Source: Phycisphaerae bacterium SM23_30
Lineage (GTDB): Bacteria; Planctomycetota; Phycisphaerae; Sedimentisphaerales; SM23-30
DNA length: 38,514 nt
Direction: 5' to 3'
NCBI GenBank assembly: GCA_001303695.1
Contig: LJUC01000004.1
Location: 1-38,514 of the forward strand
Both the position numbers and the translations under genes were made by a program. Shown here piece by piece: positions 16,669-25,384 of the stretch. Below the pieces are notes generated by a model. The model did no database searches. It saw nothing but the letters and a program-made list of their open reading frames with translations, and had not been told where the DNA came from. How positions within the stretch are numbered: position 1 is the first letter of the stretch; each line of letters begins with the position of its first letter.

Positions 16669-17355
16669 TCAATGCCTTTTGTGATGGATCATTTTAAGGG
16701 GCGGGCTTTTAAGGGTTGCTTTTCCCACCAGGCGGCTGGGGCCGGTCAGGCTGGCGGTCTGGATTAGTCGGGCGCCCTTGGCTTCCATTTGACGCAGGGC
16801 CATGTAACCGCTGCGCAGCTCGGCGCCGTCCACCGCGTCGGTAACCACCAGCACCCGTTTTCTGCGATTTAAAAGACCCAGCACCGTAGCCCGGACGGCT
16901 TTGTCTATGCCCATACCAAAGACGATGAAATCCTCCATTTTGGCCTCGGTAAGTAACCGGTCGGCGCGGGGCTGTAAGAAGGGATCCTCGGAGCGTTTTT
17001 CAAAGATAATCTGTTGGTAGTCCGATAACAAACGTCGAGGCAGGTCGAGGCGATTTTCCGGACCGAACCAGATTTGGCGGGGCAGCATGGTATAGCCAAT
17101 CTTTTGTTGGCCTGGAGTTCCTTCGATACACTGAGTGGGAGATCCCAGAGGGCTGACATTGTTGGTGGAGGAGCCCGGCCGCGCCAAGGCCGTCGAAATC
17201 ACCGGGATACCCTCTGTCCTGGCCCACGCCATAAGCCGACGTATCTGACGCAGCAATTGGGAATGATCGCCATTGCACTGCCTCAGCAGGTCATACTGGG
17301 TATCGACATCTACCAGAACCCTGCGTGATCGTCGCCGCAATAACCGAGCCATCAT
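16669..17355 (-). CDS. Isochorismatase-fold hydrolase-like protein lacking the catalytic Cys
   Basis: A 228-residue protein of the isochorismatase/cysteine hydrolase superfamily. The Rossmann-like fold is seen from VLVDVDTQYDL (Asp18 in the DxQ motif) through VISTALARPG, IIFEKRSEDPF (Lys120) and FIVFGMGIDKAVRATVLGLL to VVTDAVDG. In active family members the nucleophile is the Cys in a GxxTDxCV motif; here that position is Ala153, so the Asp-Lys-Cys triad is incomplete and hydrolysis by the usual mechanism is unlikely. It may be a binding protein or pseudoenzyme. The start at 17355 is chosen since GAGG lies 8 bases upstream; in-frame ATGs at 17418 and 17427 would add 21-24 residues without a ribosome site. 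Confidence 0.75.
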   Translation of the reverse strand: MMARLLRRRSRRVLVDVDTQYDLLRQCNGDHSQLLRQIRRLMAWARTEGIPVISTALARPGSSTNNVSPLGSPTQCIEGTPGQQKIGYTMLPRQIWFGPENRLDLPRRLLSDYQQIIFEKRSEDPFLQPRADRLLTEAKMEDFIVFGMGIDKAVRATVLGLLNRRKRVLVVTDAVDGAELRSGYMALRQMEAKGARLIQTASLTGPSRLVGKATLKSPPLKMIHHKRH

Positions 17356-17748
17356 ATCATTGACCTCTGCCGCCGGCACCTCTAGCAATAGAGATGTTGA
17401 CGTAAAATACCCTCTCATCCAATTCATCGACCGGCTTTAACACTGCCTTGAACGATGTTGATAGTTCCGCATTAGTCAGTCATTATTGCTCCCATCTTGC
17501 AAAGCTCAGTCTCTTTTATATTATAGGCATGCTTTGTATAACCTGACTATCAGGAACAAGGCTTTAGCAGAATGGGCTTTTGGCATAAATTAGTAAAGAA
17601 GTTGCCATTAGAAAAATTTCTTTACTAATCAACGCAAACTCATAAAATTCAAAGAGTTATGATCATTTTCCGACGGCGTGAATAGCAAAAAATTATCCCC
17701 CAAACACACCCAAGCCAATTTTGTGGAAATTAAGTAAGGAAAATAACA
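17356..17748. other. Intergenic region upstream of trmB (393 bases)
   Basis: Divergent spacer between the isochorismatase-like gene and trmB; its first 72 bases could belong to the former if an upstream start is used. It contains a small hairpin CCTGA-CTA-TCAGG near 17542 and a strong AT-rich inverted repeat at 17589-17629. No tRNA or small gene recognised. Confidence 0.5.
17589..17629. repeat. 12-base perfect inverted repeat upstream of trmB
   Basis: ATTAGTAAAGAA (17589-17600) and TTCTTTACTAAT (17618-17629) are exact reverse complements and the pairing can extend inward by three base pairs including one G-T. It ends about 120 bases before the TrmB start. It could be an operator in DNA or a leader hairpin; no T-run follows. 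Confidence 0.5.
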
Positions 17749-18372
17749 TTGGGCCTGACAAACCCTGACATTGCGGTTGATCTCGATAACTATGGTCCTC
17801 CCATGGAGTTAGGTTGTCTATTTAGCAGACGCGGACCGATTCATATTGAAATCGGTTCCGGCAAAGGGACCTTTTTGCTCAATCAGGCCCGGGCCCATCC
17901 GGGGATAAATTATCTGGGTATTGAGTGGGCCAATAAGTACTACCTTTACAGCGTGGATCGTATGCGGCGGTGGCAGCTGCAAAACGTCCGGATATTATGC
18001 GCCGATGCCCGGTATTTTATAGAGCGATACCTGTACAAGGAGGGGGTGGATGCTTACCATATCTATTTTCCCGATCCCTGGCCCAAAAGACGCCATCATA
18101 AAAGGCGTTTTTTCCGGCCGACCAATGTGACCCATCTGGTACGCACCTTGGTGAGCGGCGGTGAATTGCGCACCGCTACCGATCACGCCGAATATTTTGA
18201 GATAATAAAAAATTTGCTTTTACGTGATTCGGCTCCCACGGCGATATTCGAACCGATCGAATTTTTGCCTGCCAGTACTGCCGGGACCGGGGAATGGGTC
18301 GGCTCTAACTTCGAGCGTAAATATCTTAAACAGGGCCGCCCAATCTATACTCTGGCCTTGCGAAAGCTATAG
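17749..18372 (+). CDS. trmB: tRNA (guanine-N7-)-methyltransferase
   Basis: A 207-residue SAM-dependent enzyme that makes m7G46 in the variable loop of tRNAs. Conserved features are the SAM-binding IHIEIGSGKGTFLLNQA, LGIEWANKYY, the family hallmark YFPDPWPKRRHHKRR and TDHAEYFE. The start is TTG at 17749, supported by AAGGA 9 bases upstream and by the family length; no ATG fits. It is a single-gene unit, convergent with the DUF2156 gene. Confidence 0.95.
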   Translation: MGLTNPDIAVDLDNYGPPMELGCLFSRRGPIHIEIGSGKGTFLLNQARAHPGINYLGIEWANKYYLYSVDRMRRWQLQNVRILCADARYFIERYLYKEGVDAYHIYFPDPWPKRRHHKRRFFRPTNVTHLVRTLVSGGELRTATDHAEYFEIIKNLLLRDSAPTAIFEPIEFLPASTAGTGEWVGSNFERKYLKQGRPIYTLALRKL

Positions 18373-18446
18373 TTGCACCGCCATACTGGATATGGACAGC
18401 GGCGGCGTGGCCATTAGAGATAAAGCAAATATTCTCCAGATACGAT

Positions 18447-19307
18447 TTAGCTGCGGGCCCGATATTTCTTCACGAAGCCCACGGGATTGTAACCTTCCTT
18501 GGCCTGCCGCAAACCCGGATCGCCCAGGTCCTGCTCGCGGTTTATGGTGTCGTATTTTTCCGGCAGGATCGATGCGAAAGCCTGATTGACGAACTGATAG
18601 ATCCCCTTGTATTGATCGGCCTTGATCGCTTTTTCGAAATGAATAGCAAAGCTTTTACCCCGGGCCAACTCTTCTCCCAACGAGTAGGCCACCGGTTCTG
18701 AATCCACATAATAAATCCCGCCGCAGAGCTGCAGCGGCCACATCTTCTCCAGGGCCTCCCGGGCCGCCTCGTAATCGCCGGGTTCGTCGCGCTGCCGAAC
18801 CCAGGCGTCTAAAATCGCCAAGGCCTGGTCTCGATATTCTTCCAGCAGGGGTTCGCCCTGATATTGATAATTTTTGATGAAAGCGTTGACGCGATTCTTT
18901 TTCTTGTGAAACTTTCGCCCCGGCAGACGGGTTAGTTCCTCACGCGAATACAAATAATCAAAATTATCCCGGTCTTCTTCGACTGTATATCCCATTTCCG
19001 CAAGCTGGGCGGCTTGATTTTCCGAAACGGCTTTTATAGTAGTAAAATCGTCAAATAGTCTGGGCAGCAGGTCGTTTTCGGGCAGGCCGAAAGGCAGCAT
19101 GAAAAACAGTTCATCGGCATTCTTTCCTGCAATCACATAAAGTTCCGGGCCCAAACGGGCAATGCGATATTGATGGGCCTTGCGAAAGAGATATAAATTG
19201 GCGAAGGTAAATTCGGAAATCCCCTCGACTAATCCCTGAAAGAGCGGGTGAAGTATCGGGCGCTGCTGCAGCGACAATTCTGAGAAATCAGGATAATCTT
19301 TTATCAT
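18447..19307 (-). CDS. DUF2156 / phosphatidylglycerol lysyltransferase C-terminal domain protein
   Basis: A 286-residue cytoplasmic protein resembling the catalytic half of MprF-type aminoacyl-phosphatidylglycerol synthases (LPG_synthase_C/DUF2156, a double GNAT-like fold). Typical blocks are DNFDYLYSREELTRLPGRKFHKKKN, GIYYVDSEPVAYSLGEEL, FEKAIKADQYKGIYQFVNQAF and INREQDLGDPGLRQAKEGYNPVGFVKKY. It lacks the membrane flippase half, as do many stand-alone members. The family transfers amino acids from aminoacyl-tRNA to lipids or peptides, so an aminoacyl-tRNA-dependent transferase is the best guess. Its ATG overlaps the preceding gene's stop by four bases (ATGA), indicating translational coupling. 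Confidence 0.8.
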   Translation of the reverse strand: MIKDYPDFSELSLQQRPILHPLFQGLVEGISEFTFANLYLFRKAHQYRIARLGPELYVIAGKNADELFFMLPFGLPENDLLPRLFDDFTTIKAVSENQAAQLAEMGYTVEEDRDNFDYLYSREELTRLPGRKFHKKKNRVNAFIKNYQYQGEPLLEEYRDQALAILDAWVRQRDEPGDYEAAREALEKMWPLQLCGGIYYVDSEPVAYSLGEELARGKSFAIHFEKAIKADQYKGIYQFVNQAFASILPEKYDTINREQDLGDPGLRQAKEGYNPVGFVKKYRARS

Positions 19308-20023
19308 ATTGAATCCTCCCGTGCGGTAATTTTACGGTTCAAGTATTTTTGGGTCCAGGGACACACATTAATGCATATGCCGCAAATAATCGAGGGTATA
19401 TGGGCCTTTTCTGAGAGCTTCTGGGCCGTTTCACAGCAGGCAAAGGCATCGTAGAAGGTTTCTCTGGGCATACCGGCCTGCCAGTTTGTTCCGGAAATTG
19501 CCCGCGCGGGGCAATGAACCACGCATTCCCGGCAATCGTCGCAGCGCGATTGAGTGACGGGCGTTCCGGCGGGCAGTTCGGCATCGGTCAGCACCGTAGC
19601 CAGCCGCAACGCAGCGCCGTATTTTTCCGTTATCAAAAGGGCCGATTTACCGATCCAGCCCAGGCCCGCCCGGGTGGCGGCGGTCTTGTGCGCAAATTCC
19701 GTTGCCAGGGTATTATAATCTAAATCTTCAACCGTTGTTGCCAAAGCCCGCGCCGCAAACCCGCGACCCTGGATCATCTCCGCTGTTTGCCGGGATAAAT
19801 CCGCCAAAAAATCGTTGGCCCGCCGATATTCCTGATAGTACCGCCTGGTAGGACCGTCATTTATTTCATTTACTATTGAAGCATCCAGCGCTACCGCTAT
19901 CGATACCGCAGAACTCATGGATTGCCTTATTTCGGGCGACAGATTCGTCAGGTCGGCAAAACCCACCGACGCGGCGCCATTTTTTATAAGATGAGATTCT
20001 ATATGCGAATTTAGAGGCGTCAT
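19304..20023 (-). CDS. Short QueG-like double 4Fe-4S cluster protein
   Basis: A 239-residue iron-sulfur protein related to epoxyqueuosine reductase QueG. It has the TRAGLGWIGKSALLITEKYGAALRLATVLTDAELP block and two cluster motifs: CDDCRECVVHCP (Cys161, 164, 167, 171) and, further on, CGICINVCPW (Cys214, 217, 221) with CC at 196-197. QueG proper is about 350-380 residues with a B12-binding N-terminal half; this protein is shorter, so it may be a relative with another reductive role. queA, the enzyme acting just before QueG in queuosine synthesis, is about 4 kb upstream in the same run of genes, which leaves a queuosine role open. Its stop overlaps the DUF2156 start. Confidence 0.7.
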   Translation of the reverse strand: MTPLNSHIESHLIKNGAASVGFADLTNLSPEIRQSMSSAVSIAVALDASIVNEINDGPTRRYYQEYRRANDFLADLSRQTAEMIQGRGFAARALATTVEDLDYNTLATEFAHKTAATRAGLGWIGKSALLITEKYGAALRLATVLTDAELPAGTPVTQSRCDDCRECVVHCPARAISGTNWQAGMPRETFYDAFACCETAQKLSEKAHIPSIICGICINVCPWTQKYLNRKITAREDSI

Positions 20024-20030
20024 AATTGCT

Positions 20031-20255
20031 TTACTCGTTAGGTGCTAATTCGCCCCAATGGGCATAAATGCCGAACTTGGCATCTTTGAACCATTCCGGC
20101 ACCTTATGCTGCTTGAGCGTATCCCATGTCTGCTGATTGGTCCCGGACGTTTGGCCGGCATCCAGGCCGGAGGTGAACATATCCAAACCAGAGACCAAAA
20201 TCATTACCAGGATAAACCAGACAATAGAGATTAACGATCTGTTGTTACTATTCAT
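20031..20255 (-). pseudogene. Alpha-L-fucosidase (GH29)-like N-terminal fragment
   Basis: A 74-residue ORF with AAAGGA before its ATG, a signal-peptide-like hydrophobic segment (residues 8-24) and then [17 protein letters not shown], which matches the start of GH29 fucosidases (W..DAKFGI..HWG). Full enzymes run to about 450 residues; here the frame ends seven residues after the HWG motif and the next gene starts 8 bases later, so the rest is missing rather than frameshifted. It is either the remnant of a deleted fucosidase gene or a small secreted protein derived from one. An in-frame start at 20402 would overlap the Ggt-like gene and is not preferred. Confidence 0.55.
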
Positions 20256-20283
20256 TGTAATGTTCCTTTCCTGAATTACATAA

Positions 20284-21894
20284 TTATGCCGGTCCGCCGG
20301 CGGCCCCGTCCCGGCGCAAGTCGGCCACGCCGATAAATTCGTCTTTTTCCCGCATGACCATCTGCACACAGCCCAGATAAAAAGAGTATGGATCCCGCAC
20401 ATCTACTTGAAATCCCCGGCGCTGAAGGGTTCTGGGAATGTCATCGCGCATTCGAGAAGCCTCTAAAGAAACTTTGCCATTGATATTACAATGCAATCGA
20501 GGAGCAGCTACCGCTTCGAAGGGCGATTTATGTTTCAGACGCATCAAGACCTGAAGGATTGAGGAAACAATTCGCTCGCTGCCGGGAGAACCAATGGCCA
20601 GCCAGGGCAGGTTACCTCGGAAAATGATGGTCGGGGCGACGCTGGCCCAGGGTACGGCATTGGGGCGAAGATAGTAGGGATGGCGGATATTTTGACACTC
20701 GAACGCCATCATATAATTATTGTAGAGAAATCCTAAATCCCCGCCGGCGCAGCAGGCACCATAAATCCTCTCAATAGATTGAGTTAAAGCCGCTACATTT
20801 CCGTATTTATCCATAACCGACAAATGAGTGGTATCACCCGATGTTTGTAATTGTTTTTTAATAAGCCGAGCCATGTTTTGAGCATAATCGGGACTGAGCA
20901 TCCGCTTTTTGGATATCTGAGCGTAAAAATTGGGATCATAGGGCCGGTCCCGTCGATCTCGAAAGGCCTGGCGGATAACCTCGGCCAACGTCACGGCCCC
21001 TTTGGGAGAATCCGGATACCGCAATTTGGCCGGAAAATTGCTTATGATATTAAGCATTTCAATCAAGGTGCGTCCCGCTCCGGGGGGTGGAAAGGTAAAT
21101 ACCCGCGCTCCTTCAAAGTGGCAGGTTATGGGTCGCCGTTCAATGGGGCGGGGGATTTGGGCGAGATCCTCAATTCGGATCAGGCCCTCGTGGAGGACCA
21201 TGTCCTTATGAATCAATTCAGCAATTTCACCCAGATAGAAGTCTTTAACTCCGGCTTGCGCCAATTGTCGAAGGGTCCGGGCCAAAATCGGCTGCCGGAA
21301 ATGTTCACCGGTTTTATAAGATTTGTATCCGTCTTTTAAGAAGAATGGTGCGGCGGTGGATGGTCGCAGATTTTTTATTTCCCGTCGCAGCAGACGATTT
21401 TGCAGCTCGCTGATTTCATAGCCCCGCTCCGCCAGCAATACGGCCGGTTCGATAATTTCGGCCCAGGTTCGGGTGCCGAATTTTCTCAGGGCGTAATCCA
21501 AAACGGCCGGGGTGCTGGGAACGGTGGCGGCCTTGTAGCCGCGCCGACGATCAGCCAAAGTAAGATTCTGGGCCGAGGTGAGATTGGGGGCTCGGGAAGA
21601 ACCATCCAGGGCCAAAGTGCGGCGCGGATTGCTCATATGGATGAGCATCATGGTCTGGCCTCCCAGACCGGAGGCGGTCGGTTCGCAAACGCCCAGAGCC
21701 AAGGCTGCACCTACCGCGGCGTCAATAGCATTTCCACCGGTCTGTAAAATGTCTGCGCCCACTTTGGTGGCATGGTAATGCTGGGTGGCTATCATGCCGT
21801 GACGAGAGACGGCCACCCGCTGAGGCTTGTATAATCTGGGCGGGCTCAGATCCTGGAATTCCGCGTCTTTTTGCCGGTTTATGGGATTACCCAT
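20284..21894 (-). CDS. Gamma-glutamyltransferase family (Ntn hydrolase)
   Basis: A 536-residue Ggt-family Ntn-hydrolase. [19 protein letters not shown] and [20 protein letters not shown] open the large subunit; [21 protein letters not shown] marks the self-cleavage site with Thr355 as the new N-terminal nucleophile, and [16 protein letters not shown] is in the small subunit. The motif that in true Ggt (DxREx-AP) supplies the Arg holding the glutamate carboxylate reads LDGSSRAP, so substrate choice is probably different. No signal peptide is evident, unlike periplasmic Ggt. It overlaps the ATP-grasp fusion gene by 8 bases, so the two are very likely co-translated and act in one peptide or amide pathway. 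Confidence 0.82.
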   Translation of the reverse strand: MGNPINRQKDAEFQDLSPPRLYKPQRVAVSRHGMIATQHYHATKVGADILQTGGNAIDAAVGAALALGVCEPTASGLGGQTMMLIHMSNPRRTLALDGSSRAPNLTSAQNLTLADRRRGYKAATVPSTPAVLDYALRKFGTRTWAEIIEPAVLLAERGYEISELQNRLLRREIKNLRPSTAAPFFLKDGYKSYKTGEHFRQPILARTLRQLAQAGVKDFYLGEIAELIHKDMVLHEGLIRIEDLAQIPRPIERRPITCHFEGARVFTFPPPGAGRTLIEMLNIISNFPAKLRYPDSPKGAVTLAEVIRQAFRDRRDRPYDPNFYAQISKKRMLSPDYAQNMARLIKKQLQTSGDTTHLSVMDKYGNVAALTQSIERIYGACCAGGDLGFLYNNYMMAFECQNIRHPYYLRPNAVPWASVAPTIIFRGNLPWLAIGSPGSERIVSSILQVLMRLKHKSPFEAVAAPRLHCNINGKVSLEASRMRDDIPRTLQRRGFQVDVRDPYSFYLGCVQMVMREKDEFIGVADLRRDGAAGGPA

Positions 21895-24052
21895 TTTGGT
21901 CTGCAGTCGGTTGCCGGTTAATTAGAAATTCGGATAATAATAAAGTTCTTCTTATTATACTGATCCGCTGGACGGCTTCCTGCGGGGTGTAAAGGTTGTG
22001 GGCCACCGGCCCTATCCCGCAGAGAACCGCCGTGGAATCGGGCACTAATCCGGCTATGGTGGGCCATAAAGATGATTCCTGTTCTAAAGGAATTTCCCAT
22101 TGCTGGGCGACCTGGGCCAGGGATTCCGCCAGTTGTCGATTTTTTTTGCGTAATCTCATGGCGGGGCGATCGGATAACATTTCCAGTTTCCAATTGACGC
22201 CTTCTTTTCCCAATATTTGACGGATTTTTTGTTCCGCCTCGTCGGCCCGGGCGGATTCGCCATAACTGACCAACAGGGACACTTCCACTCGATGGGGCAG
22301 TAACATGGGAAAGGTGGTTGTTTTCAGATCGGCCGCCGCCACCGCCATCCGCTCCTTGCGGGAGGACAATTGAGTTAATTGCTCCAGTTTAGAACAGGTC
22401 CAGCGTAAGGCGCCGATATTCTTGCCGCTTTGGCCCAGCCGCCGCGGCGCCGCTTCGACCAGCAGGCGGTACTTGCGCTGCCCGCGGCGCTGAATGATGA
22501 CTTTATTTTCCACATTACCGGGCCTGAGCACCAGAACCTGTTGGGCCCGGGCCGCCGCCGCCTGGATGATTTCCGTGCTGTAATGACAATCCCGTCCTTC
22601 GTCCAGATAATATAAAACCCCAATGGGGTGACGCTGCAGGCGGCGAATAAATTTCAAGCTCCGCAAGACAAACTCCAACATGACCAACGGGGCGCGAGAG
22701 AGACCGATGCCTTCCCCGTATAACCATTCCGGATCGCGGCGAAAATTCTGGGTGGGTATTTCCCGGCCCAGGGGCACATCCAGATGCCCGATTAGTAAGC
22801 AACCTTCTTCAAATCCGGTTTTGGTCTCCCAGGTCTTCACAAAGGGCTCGTCCGTAAAGGATTCAACGGTTCGAAGTCCGATGTTTGTCATGCTTTCGCC
22901 GAGTTTTTTTAGAACTTCCCGGAGCCCCACGCGATCGTCGGTGCGGCTGGAAATATTGGTCCAGTATTCGAGGCGTTTTTCAATTTGGTCCCGGCGCTGG
23001 GATATAAATGACAGCAACAGCGATCCTTGATGGGCACCTTTATAGTTGATCTTTTCGGGGAATGGAGTCCCAAAGTAGCGTGCTGCCGCCACCTCAACCA
23101 GGCGGTTGATCAAGCCGGTAAAATCTAAACCGTTATATTCGGCGCCGATTATATAAGAACCGTGTTCACCCAGGCTGGGCAAACTGTTGACCTCCAGGAG
23201 GTAAAAATTTCCCTGCTCCTCGAGTCGCATATCCACGCGTCCGTAATCATAACAGCCCAATATTTCAAAGGCGCGGCGGGCAAGATTTTGGGCGGCCAGA
23301 ACCTGTTTGTCGGTAAGTTCCGCCGGACATTTAAAGCTGATCTGACGGCCGGATTGATTCTTTTTATCCTCATAAGTGTAGATGTTGGGCCCCTCGGGAC
23401 CGAAAAAAAGCTCCACCGGGGCGAACGCCTCCGCCGGATTATTCCCGATCAATCCCACGTTGATCTCCCGCCCTTCGATAAATTGTTCTACCAACGCCGG
23501 TTGATGGAAATTTTCTATCACAAATTTAATGGCCTCGCGCAGCTCTTCTTCTCGGGTGACGAATTTCACCCCAAAAGATACGGATTCATTTTTAGGCTTG
23601 ACGATAAGCGGAAAATCTATCTCCGGCATGGTCCCCTCCCACGAATTCATAACCGCAAAATCCGGGGTGGAAAGATTATGTTGGCGGAAAATCATCTTGG
23701 CTACTTCCTTATCCAGGGCCAAACCATGAGCCAATGGTCCCGATCCGACATAAGGAATGCCGACCATTTCTAATATACTCGGCACATGCGTGTAACGCGC
23801 CTGCCCTTGAATCCCATAAGAAACGTTGAAGACTAATCCCGGTTGTTCTCCTTTTAAAACCCGGGGCATGAAGTCTTCCAGCCGATCCACCAGGTCCTTA
23901 TCTCCTTCGATGGTCTTTACCTGATGTCCGCCGGCTTTTAAGGCGTTGGCGAGGCGCTTGATGGTTTTAATGCCGATTATTTCCCGATTGGGAATCCCGA
24001 AAAGATTAATGACGTTTTTGGTGTCATGGTTGTAAACAAGGGCTATTTTCAT
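21887..24052 (-). CDS. ATP-grasp ligase (D-Ala-D-Ala ligase-like) fused to M20 peptidase-like domain
   Basis: A 721-residue fusion. Residues 1-330 are an ATP-grasp ligase closest in pattern to D-Ala-D-Ala ligases: VPSILEMVGIPYVGSGPLAHGLALDKEVAK, FPLIVKPKNESVSFGV, the metal ligands Asp274, Glu287 and Asn289 (GRVDMRL, LLEVNS). Residues about 385-715 resemble M20 carboxypeptidases (CLLIGHLDVPLG with His423/Asp425; VLVLRPG; GPVAHNLYTPQEA with His685). Key M20 residues look altered: the GxGxxD segment reads GEGIGLSRAP without the bridging Asp, and the DEE pair reads DEG. The second domain may therefore bind a peptide rather than cleave it. Likely makes an amide or peptide bond; product unknown. 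It heads a tight run with the Ggt-like gene. Confidence 0.75.
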   Translation of the reverse strand: MKIALVYNHDTKNVINLFGIPNREIIGIKTIKRLANALKAGGHQVKTIEGDKDLVDRLEDFMPRVLKGEQPGLVFNVSYGIQGQARYTHVPSILEMVGIPYVGSGPLAHGLALDKEVAKMIFRQHNLSTPDFAVMNSWEGTMPEIDFPLIVKPKNESVSFGVKFVTREEELREAIKFVIENFHQPALVEQFIEGREINVGLIGNNPAEAFAPVELFFGPEGPNIYTYEDKKNQSGRQISFKCPAELTDKQVLAAQNLARRAFEILGCYDYGRVDMRLEEQGNFYLLEVNSLPSLGEHGSYIIGAEYNGLDFTGLINRLVEVAAARYFGTPFPEKINYKGAHQGSLLLSFISQRRDQIEKRLEYWTNISSRTDDRVGLREVLKKLGESMTNIGLRTVESFTDEPFVKTWETKTGFEEGCLLIGHLDVPLGREIPTQNFRRDPEWLYGEGIGLSRAPLVMLEFVLRSLKFIRRLQRHPIGVLYYLDEGRDCHYSTEIIQAAAARAQQVLVLRPGNVENKVIIQRRGQRKYRLLVEAAPRRLGQSGKNIGALRWTCSKLEQLTQLSSRKERMAVAAADLKTTTFPMLLPHRVEVSLLVSYGESARADEAEQKIRQILGKEGVNWKLEMLSDRPAMRLRKKNRQLAESLAQVAQQWEIPLEQESSLWPTIAGLVPDSTAVLCGIGPVAHNLYTPQEAVQRISIIRRTLLLSEFLINRQPTADQNG

Positions 24053-24124
24053 AATTTATCCGGGGCTCCAAGTATATCCGGTTCGGTCCTTATTATTGCC
24101 CAGCGATCGGGGGAAGGGAAATTT

Positions 24125-25186
24125 TTATATTATTAACATCGCATCGCCATAACTGTAAAAACGGTATTGTTGGCCTATCGCTTCCCGGTAGGCGGCCAGT
24201 ACTTGTTCGGCGCCGCCGAAGGCGCATACTAAAGCCAAAAGGGTGGTCCGGGGCAAGTGAAAATTTGTAATTAAAGCGTCAACCACCTTAAATTTGTGGC
24301 CCGGCGTAATCAGCAGGTTCGTCCAGCCGCCGCCCGCCCGCACCCGTTTATCCTCAGCCAGGGTCTCCAGCGTCCGCACCGAAGTGGTGCCCACGGCGAC
24401 GATCCGCCCCCGGTTTTGGATATTATGATTGATCATATCGGCGTTGGTTTGGTCCAGCAGATATTGTTCGGCGTGCATGGGGTGTTCTTCAACCTTGTCG
24501 GTGGCGATCGGTTCAAAGGTGCCCAACCCGATATGCAGGCATAAACGGGCTATGGAGACCTCTTTGGTTTGAATCCGCTCGAGCAGGTTTTCATCGAAGT
24601 GCAGACCGGCGGTGGGGGCCGCCACCGAACCGGGCGCTTCGGCATAAACCGTCTGGTAGCGCTGCCGATCAATATCTTCATTAACAAGGGTGCTGTGACG
24701 ATGAATATAGGGGGGCAGGGGAGTAACGCCATGGTGCTGAAGAATGTCAAGAGGGCTTTGCTTCGATTCCACTTGCAACTGCCAGACGCCGCGACCCTCT
24801 CGTTCAAGTACGGTCATGGCAATGGTCGGTTTCTTTTGATCAGACTGATTAGGGGGGTATAAAAAAATCGTTTCCTTCACGCACAGCCGGGAGGCATTTT
24901 TTAATAAGACCTGCCAGGCGCCGTTTTTGGTCAAGCGTAAAAATAGTCCTTCGATTTTTCCGCCGGTGGCCCGCCGGGTGAAAAAACGAGCGGGTATCAC
25001 TTTACTATCGTTAACTACCAGGCAATTGCCCGGCTGCAGAAAGTCAATTACATCCATAAACCGACGATGCTCAATTTGGCCGTCCTTCCTGTGAAGGATC
25101 AGCAGTCTGGATTGGCTTCTCATGGGCAGCGCCTGCTGGGCGATCAATTCTTGCGGCAGTTCATAATCTAAATCGCTCACGTCCAT
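24125..25186 (-). CDS. queA: S-adenosylmethionine:tRNA ribosyltransferase-isomerase
   Basis: A 353-residue enzyme that transfers and isomerises the ribosyl part of SAM onto preQ1-modified tRNA to give epoxyqueuosine. Family blocks are DLDYELPQELIAQQALPMRSQSRLL, NCLVVNDSKVIPARFFTRRATGG, the APTAGLHFDENLLERI motif, LHIGLGTFEPI, AVGTTSVRTLE and NLLITPGHKFKVVDALITNFHLPRTTLL. The ATG at 25186 fits the family N-terminus; a TTG at 25252 would add 22 basic residues. It lies 72 bases upstream of the ATP-grasp fusion in the same direction, and is divergent from a small hypothetical gene. Confidence 0.95.
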   Translation of the reverse strand: MDVSDLDYELPQELIAQQALPMRSQSRLLILHRKDGQIEHRRFMDVIDFLQPGNCLVVNDSKVIPARFFTRRATGGKIEGLFLRLTKNGAWQVLLKNASRLCVKETIFLYPPNQSDQKKPTIAMTVLEREGRGVWQLQVESKQSPLDILQHHGVTPLPPYIHRHSTLVNEDIDRQRYQTVYAEAPGSVAAPTAGLHFDENLLERIQTKEVSIARLCLHIGLGTFEPIATDKVEEHPMHAEQYLLDQTNADMINHNIQNRGRIVAVGTTSVRTLETLAEDKRVRAGGGWTNLLITPGHKFKVVDALITNFHLPRTTLLALVCAFGGAEQVLAAYREAIGQQYRFYSYGDAMLII

Positions 25187-25384
25187 AAAGATCAGGTTAT
25201 CAGACGTTTTCCCTGAGGCAAGATATTTTTTCCTTTTCTTTCCCGCCGGCAACTACGTCAGATAATCCCAAAACCAGCCCCGCGATAAAAGCCTGATATT
25301 AGCGACAAAGTTGATAGAACAATAATCCGATGTGATTTTTGAAGCTTGCATCTGACATATTTAATCGGCAGCGGAGAACATAAC

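Noticed and set aside
19304-20023. Calling this gene queG outright
   Set aside because: It is over 100 residues shorter than QueG, and the N-terminal active-site region does not match clearly, although queA is nearby.
20031-20402. 123-codon version of the fucosidase-like ORF
   Set aside because: The extra N-terminus overlaps the Ggt-like gene and lacks a signal peptide start; the ATG at 20255 has a ribosome site and begins the signal peptide.
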